Shown piece by piece: positions 37,968 through 47,818 of a DNA stretch of 64,000 nt; position 1 is the first letter of the stretch; each line of letters begins with the position of its first letter. The notes under the pieces were generated by a model, which had not been told where the DNA came from, searched no databases, and saw only the letters and a program-made list of their open reading frames with translations. The position numbers were made by a program, and so were the translations under genes. This stretch comes from Aeromonas hydrophila subsp. hydrophila ATCC 7966 (lineage in GTDB: Bacteria > Pseudomonadota > Gammaproteobacteria > Enterobacterales > Aeromonadaceae), in contig NC_008570.1 in the NCBI RefSeq assembly GCF_000014805.1, forward strand, positions 2,733,001 through 2,797,000, read 5' to 3'.

Positions 37968-38556
37968 GACGCCCCATCAGAGAGTGGGAGAGCGTGGTGC
38001 CGTCCACCAGCTCCAGCTCGCCACCCACCGGCACACCGTGGGCAATCCGGCTCACCTTGACGCCAGCGGCGCGGGCCATGTCGGCGATGTACCAGGCGGT
38101 GGCGTCCCCTTCGATGGTGGGGTTGGTGGCCAGAATAAGCTCGCTGATCGCCTCGTCTTTCAACCGTCGCTCCAGGATCTCCAGCCCCAGCTCCTCGGGG
38201 CCAATGCCGTCCAGCGGCGAGAGGTGACCCATTAGCACGAAGTAGCGGCCGGAGAACTGGCCGGTCTGCTCGATGGCGGCCACGTCCGCCGGGCTCTCCA
38301 CCACGCACAGCAGGCCGTTCTCTTCGCGCTTGGGATTGGCGCAAATCTCGCAGCGCTCATTCTCGGTGAAGGTACGGCAGTGGCTGCAGTGACCAATCTC
38401 GGTGAGGGCGCGAGAGAGCAGCTGGGCCAGCCGCAGGCCGCCGCTGCGCTCACGCTCGAGCAGGGTAAATGCCATGCGCTGGGCCGACTTGGGGCCGACA
38501 CCCGGCAGCACCTGCAGGGCTTTCATCATCTCATCCAGCAGCGGGCTGAATTTCAT
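37954..38556 (-). CDS. recR: Recombination mediator RecR
   Basis: 200 residues, as in E. coli. RecR with RecO and RecF loads RecA on gapped DNA. It has the N-terminal helix-hairpin-helix ([16 protein letters not shown]), the C4 zinc finger CSHC...CEIC and the Toprim domain ([31 protein letters not shown]). In E. coli recR lies directly before htpG and adk, the same order as here. Confidence 0.95.
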   Translation of the reverse strand: MKFSPLLDEMMKALQVLPGVGPKSAQRMAFTLLERERSGGLRLAQLLSRALTEIGHCSHCRTFTENERCEICANPKREENGLLCVVESPADVAAIEQTGQFSGRYFVLMGHLSPLDGIGPEELGLEILERRLKDEAISELILATNPTIEGDATAWYIADMARAAGVKVSRIAHGVPVGGELELVDGTTLSHSLMGRQPLN

Positions 38557-38681
38557 GGGCTTGGTATCCTTTGACGCTGTGTCGGCCGCGGCGCCCTGAC
38601 GGGCAAGGAGCGCGACCGAACCTATCTTGTTGGCGCAGGACTATACCCGAGCCAACCCCGAGCGCCAATGGCCTTGTGTCC

Positions 38682-39539
38682 TCAGCCCTCTGCCGCAGTG
38701 AGGGATGATGCCGCGCTCGCCAGCAGGATGCGCTGGCGACCGCTGTAGATCTCGGCTCGCCCCGGGCGGCAAAAGCCCACCAGGGTGAGCCCGGTCTGCT
38801 CGGCCCGCTCGACCGCGAGCTCGGTGGCTGCAGAGATGGCGAGCAAGATCTCCACCCCGGCGCTGGCGCACTTTTGCACCATCTCGAAGCTGGCGCGGCT
38901 GGTCACCAGGATGGCGCCGTCACGCCGTTGACTTCGCTGCAGGTGCCCCACCAGCTTGTCCAGCGCGATATGGCGCCCCACGTCCTCGCGAATGGCAAGG
39001 ATGTTGCCCTCGCCATCCACGTGCACGGCGGCATGGGTCGCCCCCGTGCTCTGCCCCAGCAGCTGGAGCGGGCGCAGCGCGGCCAGCACCTTGTCGATAT
39101 GACCCACCGCAAAGCGCTGGCTGTCGGGCAGCCTTGGCTGGGCGCGCACCACCTGTTCCAGGCTTTCGCTGCCACAGATGCCGCACCCGGTGCGCCCGGC
39201 CAGGGTACGCCGCTTCTCTTTCAAGCGATGAACGCAGCGATTGGCCAGGGTGATGTGCAGCTCGATGCCGCCGCAGGCGCTCTGCTGCTCGATGTCGTGG
39301 ATATCGAGCAGGCTGTCGATGATCCCCTCGGAGAGCGAGAAGCCAATGGCGAAATCCTCCAGATCGGCGGCCGAGCACATCATCACGCTGTGGGCGATGC
39401 CGTTGTAGACCAGCGCCACCGGGGTTTCGCAGGGCAACTGCATGGCGCTGTCGGTGGTGACGCCGCGCTGATGATAATGGACCACCTCGCGATGGGCGCT
39501 GAGCGCCTGCGGGGTATCGGGGTCGAGTTCAAGCAACAT
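38682..39539 (-). CDS. fdhD: Formate dehydrogenase sulfurtransferase FdhD
   Basis: 285 residues from the ATG at 39539. FdhD passes sulfur from IscS to the molybdenum cofactor of formate dehydrogenases, which is essential for activity. The redox-active CGIC motif is in GRTGCGICGSE near residue 134 and the family segment FAIGFSLSEGII is present. It lies 11 bases after fhlA, probably in one transcript, and serves FdhF encoded 3 kb away. The upstream extension to 39674 is within fhlA. Confidence 0.93.
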   Translation of the reverse strand: MLLELDPDTPQALSAHREVVHYHQRGVTTDSAMQLPCETPVALVYNGIAHSVMMCSAADLEDFAIGFSLSEGIIDSLLDIHDIEQQSACGGIELHITLANRCVHRLKEKRRTLAGRTGCGICGSESLEQVVRAQPRLPDSQRFAVGHIDKVLAALRPLQLLGQSTGATHAAVHVDGEGNILAIREDVGRHIALDKLVGHLQRSQRRDGAILVTSRASFEMVQKCASAGVEILLAISAATELAVERAEQTGLTLVGFCRPGRAEIYSGRQRILLASAASSLTAAEG

Positions 39540-39550
39540 CTGGGGGCCCC

Positions 39551-41680
39551 TTAGTTGAGGGTGCGGGGATCTTTGGCCGAGATCCCGAGCCGTTTCATTT
39601 TCGACAGCAAGGTGGTGCGCTTCATGCCCAGGCGCTGAGCCGCGCCCCGCTCGCCGGCAACGATGCCGTTGCACGCCTTCAGCGCCCGGATGATGCTGAC
39701 GCGCTCATCCTCTCCCTGTGCCTCGTCACCCTGCGGCAAGGCGGGCAGCGGCTCGCGAAACAGCTCCCGGGCCGGCTCGTCATAGACCAGGGTCTCTATC
39801 TTGTGAAAGCCCTTGAGGGGCAGCAGCTCGTCCGGCGAGAGGTTGAGCACGTGGCCGCGGGTCATCACCACCGCCCGCTCGATGATGTTCTCGAGCTCGC
39901 GGATGTTGCCGTACCAGGGGAGCGACACCAGCATCTTCATGGCGTCGGCCGGGATGGAGGTGATGGTGCGGCGCATCCGCTTGGCGATCTTCTTGATGAA
40001 GAAGTTGACCAAGAGCGGAATATCCTCGCGCCGCTCGCGCAGGGGCGGCAGCTCGATGGGAAAGACGTTGAGGCGGTAATAGAGGTCGCTGCGAAAGCGC
40101 TTGTTCTTGACCATGGAGAGCAGATCGCAGTTGGTGGCCGCCACCAGCCGCACGTCGATGGCAATGGGGTTGCTGTTACCCACCCGCTCCAGCTCGTGCT
40201 CCTGCAAGACCCGCAACAGTTTGGGCTGCAGATCGAGCGGCATGTCCCCCACCTCGTCGAGGAACAGGGTGCCCTTGTGGGCCCGCTCGAAGCGGCCGAT
40301 GCGCTGGGTCAGCGCCCCGGTGAAGGCCCCCTTCTCGTGGCCGAACAGATCGCTCTCGATGAGGCCGGTGGGAATGGCGGCGCAGTTCACCTTGACCATC
40401 TCGTGATCGTGGCGGGCACTCAGGGCGTGAATGGCCTGGGCGATCAGCTCCTTGCCGGTGCCGGTCTCCCCCAGAATGAGCACGGTGCAGTCGCTCTGGG
40501 CCACCAGCTTCACCTTCTCCAGCACCTTCTCCATCACGGCGCTCTGGTAGATGATGTTGGCAAAGTCCCCCTGCGGCGCCGGTCCGTCGACCCGAAGCGT
40601 CTTCTCCCTGGCACCGGTGGTGTTGGAGATCTCCTGCTGCGCCTGCACGTTGTTCATGGCAATCGCCGTGCGCGCCGCCACTTGTTCGAGCAGCGAGATA
40701 TCGAGGTCGGCGAAGAAATCCGCTTGTGGGTGGGAGAGGATCAACACCCCCAGCAGATTGCCCCGATAGCGCAGTGGCAGGATGCAGGAGCTGTCGGCGT
40801 CGGGGGGCAGGATCTGGGAGGTGAAACGGCAGCTCGACTGGCAGCCGTGGCCCTGCTCGCGATAGAGGAAGAAGGGCTCGCTGTGGCCGAGCGCCCCCTG
40901 CAGGCAGTTCTTCTCAAAACACGAGTGGTTGATGATGCCGGGCTGTTCGCGCTGCTGCTGATTGACCAGGTAGCTCTTGAAGCTGTCGGAGGTGGCGTTG
41001 TACTCGGCCAGGCACAGGCTGCTGATACCAAAGTGGTGGTGCAGGATGGTGAACAGGCTCTGGGGCAACTCGGCGATGCGCACCAGTTTGATCACCGCGT
41101 TGGTCACGTCCACCAGGATCTTGCAGCTGTCGCGCTCAAGGCGCAGGGAGTTGGCCTGCTCCAGGGTGCGCTCCTTGTCCAGCACGTTCTCCAGCGCAAT
41201 GGCGACGATGGCCGCCAGCTGGGTCAGCTTAGCCAGGGTCTCCATGGGGAAGGCGTTGGCCTCGCGGCTGATGAACTCCACCCCGCCCAGATGGCTGCGG
41301 GCGGTGGTGATGGGCAACTGACAATAGGAGTGCAAACCGTCATAGACCGGGGTGCTCGCTAGCTGTTCGCAGCGGTGGCGAAAGCGGCTCGCCGGCAGCA
41401 CGATGGCCTGCTCGCGGGAAAAATGGAGATCGGCCTTGCGGCAGATGAGGTGCGCCGGCCCCTGCTCCCCCAGGTAGTAGAAGACCGCCTCCTCCCCCGT
41501 CCCCAGGTTGAGGATGAGGTTGACCCGATCCACCTGGCGAAAGCAGGGCTGGATCCGGTTCAGCTTCTTGATGAAGTCATCCAGGGTGACGGCAGAGAGC
41601 AGGTTCTTGGAGAGGGAGAGAAAGCCGTCATCCCAGATGGGTGAGATGTCGGTCAACGGAATGGCACTCACATTCAGCAT
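39551..41680 (-). CDS. fhlA: Formate hydrogenlyase transcriptional activator FhlA
   Basis: 709 residues (E. coli FhlA 692). N-terminal GAF-type sensing regions (about 1-380; FhlA binds formate), a sigma-54 AAA+ domain with Walker A GETGTGKE near residue 402 and the sigma-54 contact loop GAFTGA, and a Fis-type helix-turn-helix at the end (AAQRLGMKRTTLLSKMKRLGI). It should activate hydN-fdhF and hyc through upstream sites. GAGG six bases before the ATG supports the start. Confidence 0.93.
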   Translation of the reverse strand: MLNVSAIPLTDISPIWDDGFLSLSKNLLSAVTLDDFIKKLNRIQPCFRQVDRVNLILNLGTGEEAVFYYLGEQGPAHLICRKADLHFSREQAIVLPASRFRHRCEQLASTPVYDGLHSYCQLPITTARSHLGGVEFISREANAFPMETLAKLTQLAAIVAIALENVLDKERTLEQANSLRLERDSCKILVDVTNAVIKLVRIAELPQSLFTILHHHFGISSLCLAEYNATSDSFKSYLVNQQQREQPGIINHSCFEKNCLQGALGHSEPFFLYREQGHGCQSSCRFTSQILPPDADSSCILPLRYRGNLLGVLILSHPQADFFADLDISLLEQVAARTAIAMNNVQAQQEISNTTGAREKTLRVDGPAPQGDFANIIYQSAVMEKVLEKVKLVAQSDCTVLILGETGTGKELIAQAIHALSARHDHEMVKVNCAAIPTGLIESDLFGHEKGAFTGALTQRIGRFERAHKGTLFLDEVGDMPLDLQPKLLRVLQEHELERVGNSNPIAIDVRLVAATNCDLLSMVKNKRFRSDLYYRLNVFPIELPPLRERREDIPLLVNFFIKKIAKRMRRTITSIPADAMKMLVSLPWYGNIRELENIIERAVVMTRGHVLNLSPDELLPLKGFHKIETLVYDEPARELFREPLPALPQGDEAQGEDERVSIIRALKACNGIVAGERGAAQRLGMKRTTLLSKMKRLGISAKDPRTLN

Positions 41681-42034
41681 TCAGGCCTCGCATTACATCT
41701 AGATGGGTACCCTTGCCGGCCAATTGCAGCACGGCAACAACGGTAAACAATGCATCAGCCATCACAGTCAGATGTTATAATTAATTTTTAAAAACTTAAC
41801 GCTTAATTATAAAAACTAACATGCAGCGAAATAGCATCGCGTAGATTATCGCAGGATGGCTGGCATAATAAGTTAGCCCCATCCCCATTACAACCAAGCC
41901 GGCCCTGGCACATATTACAGCTCCGTCAGCGGATATTTCTCACCACGCCCAAATATGGCGTCACTATCGCCGTCATTCGCCGCATATCGCCGCCAACTGG
42001 CCCCTCCTCTGCCCCTGTTGCCGCTGTCGCAGGC
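41681..42034. other. Intergenic region upstream of fhlA
   Basis: About 350 bases; the stretch 41770-41830 is very AT-rich and probably contains the fhlA promoter. No gene or RNA is recognised. Confidence 0.5.
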
Positions 42035-42433
42035 TCATGAGGAGAGCAGCCGGTAGTTGTGCAGCTTCAGCCCACCGAAGATGAAGGCGGCGGAAAAGAG
42101 CTGAAGCCCCAACAATAACCCACTGATATTGTCAGCTATTTCCACCGACACCACCCGATGAGTGAGATAGACCCCGAGCCCCAGCACGCCCGCCAGCAGG
42201 CAGTTGACCAGGGTGGTGGAGAGAAAGGCGATGAGCCAGGCCGCCTGCACGCTCAATGCCGCCAGCACGGCGCTCATGGCGATGCGCGCGGCGATAAAAC
42301 AACCGAAGAAGGCAAACCCCAGCAGAAATATCAATTCGTCGTGCCATAGAAAACACCCAATCCCTAACAACATCACCAGCAAATAAGCGGAGACATAAAA
42401 GATCCCGAACGAAAGATTTAATTCATTTTTCAT
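42035..42433 (-). CDS. Small integral membrane protein of unknown function in the fdhF-fhlA interval
   Basis: 132 residues with four clear hydrophobic segments (from about FGIFYVSAYLLVMLLGIGCFLW onward) and short polar loops; no family recognised. The ATG at 42433 has CAGG about eight bases upstream; a GTG three codons earlier is possible. It lies between fdhF and fhlA in the same direction, but a hairpin after fdhF suggests a separate transcript. Location suggests, but does not show, a link to formate metabolism. Confidence 0.65.
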   Translation of the reverse strand: MKNELNLSFGIFYVSAYLLVMLLGIGCFLWHDELIFLLGFAFFGCFIAARIAMSAVLAALSVQAAWLIAFLSTTLVNCLLAGVLGLGVYLTHRVVSVEIADNISGLLLGLQLFSAAFIFGGLKLHNYRLLSS

Positions 42434-42466
42434 GATGGACACCTGCCAGCTGAAAAAAGGATGAGC

Positions 42467-42498
42467 GGATCCGGGCCCTGTATACAGAGCCTGGATCC
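42467..42498 (-). terminator. Hairpin terminator after fdhF
   Basis: Imperfect stem built from two GGATCC blocks (42467-42472 and 42493-42498) with an inner CTGTATACAG palindrome; on the minus strand a run of six U follows about ten bases later. Confidence 0.55.
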
Positions 42499-42514
42499 AC
42501 TTTATTAACGACGA

Positions 42515-44659
42515 TTACCCTTTGGCGGCGCTGCGCAATTTCGCCTTGAGCGCGCTGTATTCAGTCTGGACGTACACTTCCGCCCCCGGCTGATCCTCGA
42601 TACGCTCAATTTTCACTGCGCAGTACTTGTACTCCGGCGTGTAGGAGACAGGGTCAACGTGCTCGATGGTGAGCTCGTTGCAGGCCCCTATCCACCACTG
42701 GTAGGTCATGTAGACCACCCCGGCGTTGACCCGCTCGTTGTAGTTGGCCCGGGTGATCACCTTGCCGCGCCGCGACGAGATCCAGACCAGCGCCTGATCC
42801 TTCACCCCGAGCTTCTTGGCATCGCTCGGGTGGATCTGCACATAGCCCGGCTCATCGGCCAGGGTTTGCAGCGCCGAGCAGTTGCCGGTCATGGAGCGGC
42901 AGGAGTAGTGACCCACCTCGCGCACGGTGGAGAGCACCAGCGGGTACTCGGCACAGGGCTGCTCCAGCGGCGGCCGCCACTCGGAGGCAATCAGCTGACC
43001 CTTGCCGCTCGGGGTGGTGAACACGTTCCCCTCGAACAGGGTGCTGGTGCCCGGGTGATCCTCGGTCGGACAGGGCCACTGCACGCTCTTGAGATCGGCC
43101 ATCTTGTCATAGCTGACCCCGGCGTAGAGCGGGCAGAGTCCGCGCAGCTCGTCCCAGATCTGCTCGGTGTCGCGATACTCCATGGGATACCCCATGGCGG
43201 TCGCCATCAGCGAGAAGATGGCCCAGTCCGGTTTCACGTTATCAGGGGGAGTGACCGCCTTGTAGAAGCGCTGGAAGCCGCGATCCGCCGAGCTGTAAAC
43301 CCCCTCGTGCTCGCCCCAGCTGGTGGCGGGCAGGATCACATCCGCCATCTCGGCGGTCTGGGTCATGAAGATATCCTGCACGATCACCAGCTCCATCCCC
43401 GCCAGGGTACGGCGGAACTGACCGAGATCGGCCTCGGTCTGCGCCGGATCTTCCCCGAAGATGTAGAAGGCCTTGCACTTGCCCTCCTCCACCTTGTGGC
43501 CAAGCTCGGTCAGCCGATAACCCGGTTTCTGGGAGAGCGCATCCACCCCCCACGCCTTGGCAAACTTGGCGCTGATGGCAGGATCGCTCACCGACTGATA
43601 GCCCGGGAACTGGTGCGGCAGCATCCCCATGTCGCAGGTACCCTGCACGTTGTTCTGACCGCGTACCGGCCCACAGCCAGTGCCACGGCGACCGAAGTTG
43701 CCGGTCAGCAGCGCAATACCCGCGAGCCCCTTGACCACGTCCACCGCCTGACCGTACTGGGTCACCCCCATGCCCCACAGGATCATGGAAGCAGGCGATG
43801 CGGCATAGGTGCGAATGGCGGCGCGGATATCGGCGGCTTTGAGGCCGGTGATCCCCTCCACGTATTCCGGGGTGTACTTGGCCACCGTGGCCTTGAAGGT
43901 GTCAAACCCTTCGGTGTAGTTGGCGACGAACTCCTTGTTGTAGAGCCCTTCATTGATCAAGACGTTGGCGAAGGCGTTGACCAGCGCCATATTGGAACCG
44001 TTTTTGAGCGGCAGCCACTGATCGGCGATGCGGGCGGTCTCCACCATTCGGGGATCACACACAATCACCTTGGCCCCGTTTGCCTTCGCCTTGAGGATAT
44101 GGCGGGCGACGATGGGGTGAGAGTCAGCAGCGTTGTAACCAAACACCAGCAGGCACTTGGTCTCTTGAATTTCGGGAATGGCGTTGCTCATGGCGCCGTT
44201 GCCTACTGTTGTCTCCAGACCGGAGACTGAGGGTGCGTGTCACACCCTCGCGCAGTGGTCGACGTTGTTCGTCCCCAGCACGGCGCGGGCAAATTTCTGC
44301 ATCACATAGTTGGCTTCATTGCCGGGGCCACGGGCAGAGCCAGTGGTCATGATGGCGTCCGGGCCATATTTCGCCTTGATGGCCGAGAGGCGGCTGCTGG
44401 CGAACTCGATGGCTTCGTCCCAGGAGACGGCTTCGAGCTTGCCACCGCGCTCGCGGCGGATCATCGGGCTCTTGAGACGGGGGGTCAGCAGGTTGGTGTC
44501 GTTCAAGAAATCCCAACCGTAATAGCCCTTGAGGCAGAGCTGCCCCTCGTTGGTCCGGCCGTTGGCGCCTTCGGCCCCCACCACCTTGTCGTTTTCAACC
44601 AGCAGGTTGATCTTGCAACCGGTGCCGCAATAGGGGCACACGGTAATGACTTTTTTCAT
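42515..44659 (-). CDS. fdhF: Selenocysteine-containing formate dehydrogenase H
   Basis: 714 residues if the in-frame TGA at 44240-44242 is read as selenocysteine (residue 140); E. coli FdhF is 715 with Sec at 140. The [4Fe-4S] ligands C8, C11, C15 and C42 and Lys44 are present, then DHCARV-U-HAPSVSG. The downstream frame continues without break with MSNAIPEIQETKCLLVFGYN and ends KAKLRSAAKG, aligning through the whole molybdopterin enzyme. It oxidises formate to CO2 in the formate hydrogenlyase complex. Lies 46 bases after hydN. Confidence 0.95.
44211..44242 (-). promoter_or_regulatory. SECIS element with the selenocysteine UGA codon of fdhF
   Basis: UGA at 44242-44240 is followed by a perfect six-base stem GTCTCC (44227-44222) and GGAGAC (44216-44211) around a GGTCT loop. 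The GGTCU loop is the SelB-binding loop of the E. coli fdhF SECIS, at a similar distance from UGA. Confidence 0.9.
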
Positions 44660-44705
44660 GACTCACACTCTTGTTTGTTAACGAAAAACGGCTCGGCAAG
44701 CCCGC

Positions 44706-45305
44706 TCACACCCGCGCTGGCATTGCCAGCAGGGCCTCGGCACTGGCCAGCTGCTTCTGCCGGTTCAGGGTGTCAAGGTGGGCCGGCGTGACCAGCCGCA
44801 GCGCCTGGGTCGGGCACACCTCGACACAGGCCGGGCCCGCCTCGCGGTGCTGGCAGAGATCGCACTTGAGCGCCTGTGCCTTGGTCTGCGGCCGCTTGAA
44901 GAGCGAATCGGCCGTGGGGGCCACCTCTTTCACCACCACCGCCATGGCGCCGTAAGGACAGGCCACCACGCAGGACTTGCAGCCGATGCAGCGCGCCTGC
45001 AGCACCTTGACGCAGCCATCCTCGCTGACGATGGCGTTGTTGGGGCAGGCCATGGCGCACGGCTTGTCTTCACACTGGCGGCAGAGCACCGGCGTGGTCA
45101 CCTTGCTGCCCACGATCACCTTCAGGCGCGGCTGAAAATGGCTGTCCTTGGAGACCAGATGTCCATCCTCGATGGCAAGATGCAGGCCGCCCTCCCGCTC
45201 AAGGGTCCCAGTGCAGGACCCTGACTGGTGTGAAACGGCGCAGGCCACCTCACAGGTACGACACCCAATACAGAGACTGGGATCTGCAATCACGAAGCTG
45301 TTCAT
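44706..45305 (-). CDS. hydN: 4Fe-4S electron transfer protein HydN
   Basis: 199 residues with four cysteine clusters (CIGCRTCEVAC, CRQC...CAMACP, CIGCKSCVVACP, CDLC...CVEVCP). In E. coli hydN is cotranscribed with genes for FdhF/HypF and helps formate-dependent hydrogen production. Here it precedes fdhF. It is a paralogue of HycB in this window but has an extra loop (about residues 30-60). The start begins MNSFVIADPSLCIGC, the family start. Confidence 0.9.
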   Translation of the reverse strand: MNSFVIADPSLCIGCRTCEVACAVSHQSGSCTGTLEREGGLHLAIEDGHLVSKDSHFQPRLKVIVGSKVTTPVLCRQCEDKPCAMACPNNAIVSEDGCVKVLQARCIGCKSCVVACPYGAMAVVVKEVAPTADSLFKRPQTKAQALKCDLCQHREAGPACVEVCPTQALRLVTPAHLDTLNRQKQLASAEALLAMPARV

Positions 45306-45384
45306 AGAGAGGGATCCTAAATGGTTCGTTACACCCGACCGCCCTCACCCACCAGGTAGGCGACAACGCGGTCTGCCCCCACAA

Positions 45385-45401
45385 AGCATTTATCAGACCA
45401 A
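45385..45401 (-). promoter_or_regulatory. Sigma-54-type promoter for hydN-fdhF
   Basis: TTGGTCTGATAAATGCT on the minus strand has GG and GC at the exact -24/-12 spacing and matches TTGG, G8 and TGCW of the consensus; the CAC block is not conserved. Expected start about 70 bases before hydN, consistent with FhlA control. Confidence 0.55.
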
Positions 45402-45529
45402 CACGGGCAGATGGCCCGTCATAAAATCACAAGCATATGAAAATAAAGAGATAATCTGGATGATAAAGGAGGTATTAGTCGCAACTGACGAGGGTAACGA
45501 AGGGGCCAGCCCCCTGCTCGACATGACAA

Positions 45530-45550
45530 AAGTGACGAGGTCGACACTGG
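45530..45550. promoter_or_regulatory. Possible FhlA upstream activating site for hydN
   Basis: Contains AAGTGACGA (45530-45538) and TCGACACTGG (45541-45550), both also found upstream of hycB (50574-50582 and 50593-50602). Lies about 150 bases upstream of the -12 element. Confidence 0.35.
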
Positions 45551-45571
45551 CTGACAAGCTTCTGCCCCGCT

Positions 45572-45817
45572 TTATAAGCGTGGGATGTTTGGCATACAAG
45601 TAGCTAGCGGCACGAGATCATCCAGCTGTGCAAGCTTGCATTGTAATGGCAGGGAATAAAACTGCTGCTCATGGCTTAGCCCAGTTAGGTTAAAGGTACG
45701 AGAAGTACGTAAAGCCAAAGCCGACCTAAGAGCCTCTACTAACAAATTTATTGAACTGGAGCCTACTTTTAATACATCACGCTTCTGTTTTTTATCCGAC
45801 CAGTTACTATAGCTCAC
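45572..45817 (-). CDS. Doubtful small ORF
   Basis: 81 codons from a GTG with a weak ribosome site (product begins MSYSNWSDKKQKRD). Codon use looks plausible, and the frame sits at the edge of the AT-rich insertion, so it could be a gene remnant. No family is recognised. Confidence 0.25.
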   Translation of the reverse strand: MSYSNWSDKKQKRDVLKVGSSSINLLVEALRSALALRTSRTFNLTGLSHEQQFYSLPLQCKLAQLDDLVPLATCMPNIPRL

Positions 45818-46069
45818 CTGATAACCAGCTCAATTGAAAGTGGGAGTCATGATAATAAATAGTAGAGCATCACCAGTTACAGACTGGAAGCCTCATCACT
45901 GGATCGTAGATTTATCTATTACACTTATTAATATTGACTTTTCAGAAAGTTTTATATTTTCAAAAATGAACCACATTAATATTTTAATGAGAATTTTATC
46001 TCGCAGTGTTTCAATAAGGTCTTACATCTAAGAGATTTTTTAAATTAACTAACATTAGAGGGCTTTGTT

Positions 46070-47818
46070 TTGAGTGGTAATAAATTAGAGAGAATCACAA
46101 TATATAAAGCAAAAGACTCGGTTAAAAGCTTTTCATTCATTTTTGATGTAACAACAGAATCGTTACCAAAATTTAAATATAGATATAAAGATTTTAATGT
46201 TGAGTTCATTATAAAATACAGCGAAGTTGGCGGTACTAAAAAAACTGAGGCCGACTACCCATGGATGATGATGGTTAATAGTCTAGATAGTATCTTCAAT
46301 TTTAAATTCTCAACAAAAAATAAAACGCCCTCAGCTGTACTGGGTTTAAAAATATCAAACAAAACCATTGGTACTAAATTTTTCTTACTTACCTTTGGGA
46401 TGCACACATCAAGATTTATAAACTTAGACTATCTAGTAAGTGACTTCGGCATAAAGGTCGCAATGAATATCTGCGACCAAAACAATTTGAAAAAAGTGAA
46501 CACTACGACACACTCATCAATATCAACGCTGACTGATCGCCAAGCAAGTAAGGGGGCTAGCTTAGATATATTTGATATCAATGATGAAAAGGAATTTTTC
46601 CGCGCAATATCAGGGCTAACCTATGATGACTACCCATACATAAAATCATTTTCTGGTAAAAATTCAATTACAATAAACCTCAAAAATAGTGTTTTAGTAA
46701 GTAAAGATGATTTAATTGATATATTATTAAGCCTAGATAATGCCTACGGTTCAGATTTATACAAAAATAAATTCCCTACATATGGTAGGTTAGATTACGT
46801 TAGCGATACAGATAAGATTGAAAATCTTGACTCAATATTATTTGAGCGTTTAAAAGATAAACAGCTTTCAAATATTCATTTATCGCCTAACAGGATAGAG
46901 TCGGATGACGTTAATTACTACACATATGAAGACCCCGCCAATCATCCAGAAGCAATAAGATTTGAAACACTAGGCATACAGGAGCTATTGGACTCTCATA
47001 TGCTTTTTACTAAAAAAGCCTCTATCAATACAGTAAAACATTGGCGAATTTACACCGTCTCCACCTCTGATGAAATATCAAGTTCAAGAGCTTACGACTG
47101 CTTAAACTTTGAAGTGGAATGTAATGGAACAACTTTTATTCTAAGCGCTGGAACTTGGCGAAGTGTCAATTCTGACTTTAAAGAAAACATTGAACAATAC
47201 ATTTCTGAAAAAATAAATGAAAACACAAATAACTACTTACCAAATGATATATCAATTTATTGTAAAGTACATGAGAATGGTGTACCGAAGGAAAGATACA
47301 GAGAAGATGTCTATAATTCATACGTTGCAAGTAACAATAAAGACATATACCTATTTGATAAATCTAAAATAACAATAGCTGGAAATAAACAATATGAGAT
47401 ATGTGATTTATTTCATTCAAAAAAAGAATTTATCCATGTAAAAGTATTAAAGAGTGGCACAAACTCACTAAGCCATCTTTTTCTACAAGCTAGATTTTAT
47501 ACTGATTCATTTATTAAAGATTCTGAAACTCGTTTATCTATGCGGGATTTCATAGTAAAAAATAGAAACCGAGAGAATGAAAATAAAGACAGCACTTTGT
47601 TTCTATCTTTAATACCTGAAAAGCGCCAAGAGCTTCATGCGTCAAGTTACTCTGTCGTACTATGTATACTGACCTTTGATGAAAGAGACAATATTGATAA
47701 TCTTCCATTCATGATTAAGTATGAGTTGGTCAAAACACATAAATATTTAATAGATGAGAGAGGGGTTGAGTTATCATATGCGATTAGATTAGTTAATAAA
47801 AAATCTAATGCTAGCTAA
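46070..47818 (+). CDS. DUF6119 / TIGR04141-like sporadically distributed protein
   Basis: 582 residues from a TTG at 46070 with AGAGGG seven bases upstream. Codon use is strikingly AT-rich compared with all neighbours. I assign it to the DUF6119 (TIGR04141) group from remembered features: a middle segment around YPYIKSFSGK, a LSAGTWRSVNSDFKENI block near residue 360, and a HVKVLKSGTNSLSHLFLQARF block near residue 463, matching the conserved gxW..v..dF and HxK..ssS.LSHLF.Q patterns. No membrane segment or signal peptide. The family is scattered across bacteria, often in genomic islands with mobile or defence genes; its biochemical role is not known to me. Here it stands alone. Confidence 0.72.
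   Translation: MSGNKLERITIYKAKDSVKSFSFIFDVTTESLPKFKYRYKDFNVEFIIKYSEVGGTKKTEADYPWMMMVNSLDSIFNFKFSTKNKTPSAVLGLKISNKTIGTKFFLLTFGMHTSRFINLDYLVSDFGIKVAMNICDQNNLKKVNTTTHSSISTLTDRQASKGASLDIFDINDEKEFFRAISGLTYDDYPYIKSFSGKNSITINLKNSVLVSKDDLIDILLSLDNAYGSDLYKNKFPTYGRLDYVSDTDKIENLDSILFERLKDKQLSNIHLSPNRIESDDVNYYTYEDPANHPEAIRFETLGIQELLDSHMLFTKKASINTVKHWRIYTVSTSDEISSSRAYDCLNFEVECNGTTFILSAGTWRSVNSDFKENIEQYISEKINENTNNYLPNDISIYCKVHENGVPKERYREDVYNSYVASNNKDIYLFDKSKITIAGNKQYEICDLFHSKKEFIHVKVLKSGTNSLSHLFLQARFYTDSFIKDSETRLSMRDFIVKNRNRENENKDSTLFLSLIPEKRQELHASSYSVVLCILTFDERDNIDNLPFMIKYELVKTHKYLIDERGVELSYAIRLVNKKSNAS

Larger units (their letters stand above)
45306..46069. other. Intergenic region between hydN and the AT-rich insertion
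   Basis: 764 bases. The first third carries the hydN promoter elements. From about 45600 the composition turns AT-rich. An ORF on the minus strand (45572-45817) is listed separately with low confidence; others here look accidental. Confidence 0.6.

Noticed and set aside
42515..44659. fdhF as a pseudogene with a nonsense codon
   Set aside because: The TGA is at the known Sec position with a SECIS hairpin, and selC, selA and selB are encoded nearby.
45148..45603. 151-codon ORF over hydN 5' end and its promoter
   Set aside because: Antisense to hydN and covers the proposed sigma-54 promoter region; no family.
45641..45670. TGGCAGG...CTGCT as a sigma-54 promoter on the plus strand for the DUF6119-like gene
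   Set aside because: The GG and GC pairs are about four bases too far apart for a -24/-12 promoter.
45834..46031. 65-codon ORF before the DUF6119-like gene
   Set aside because: AT-rich stretch with no ribosome site; likely accidental.
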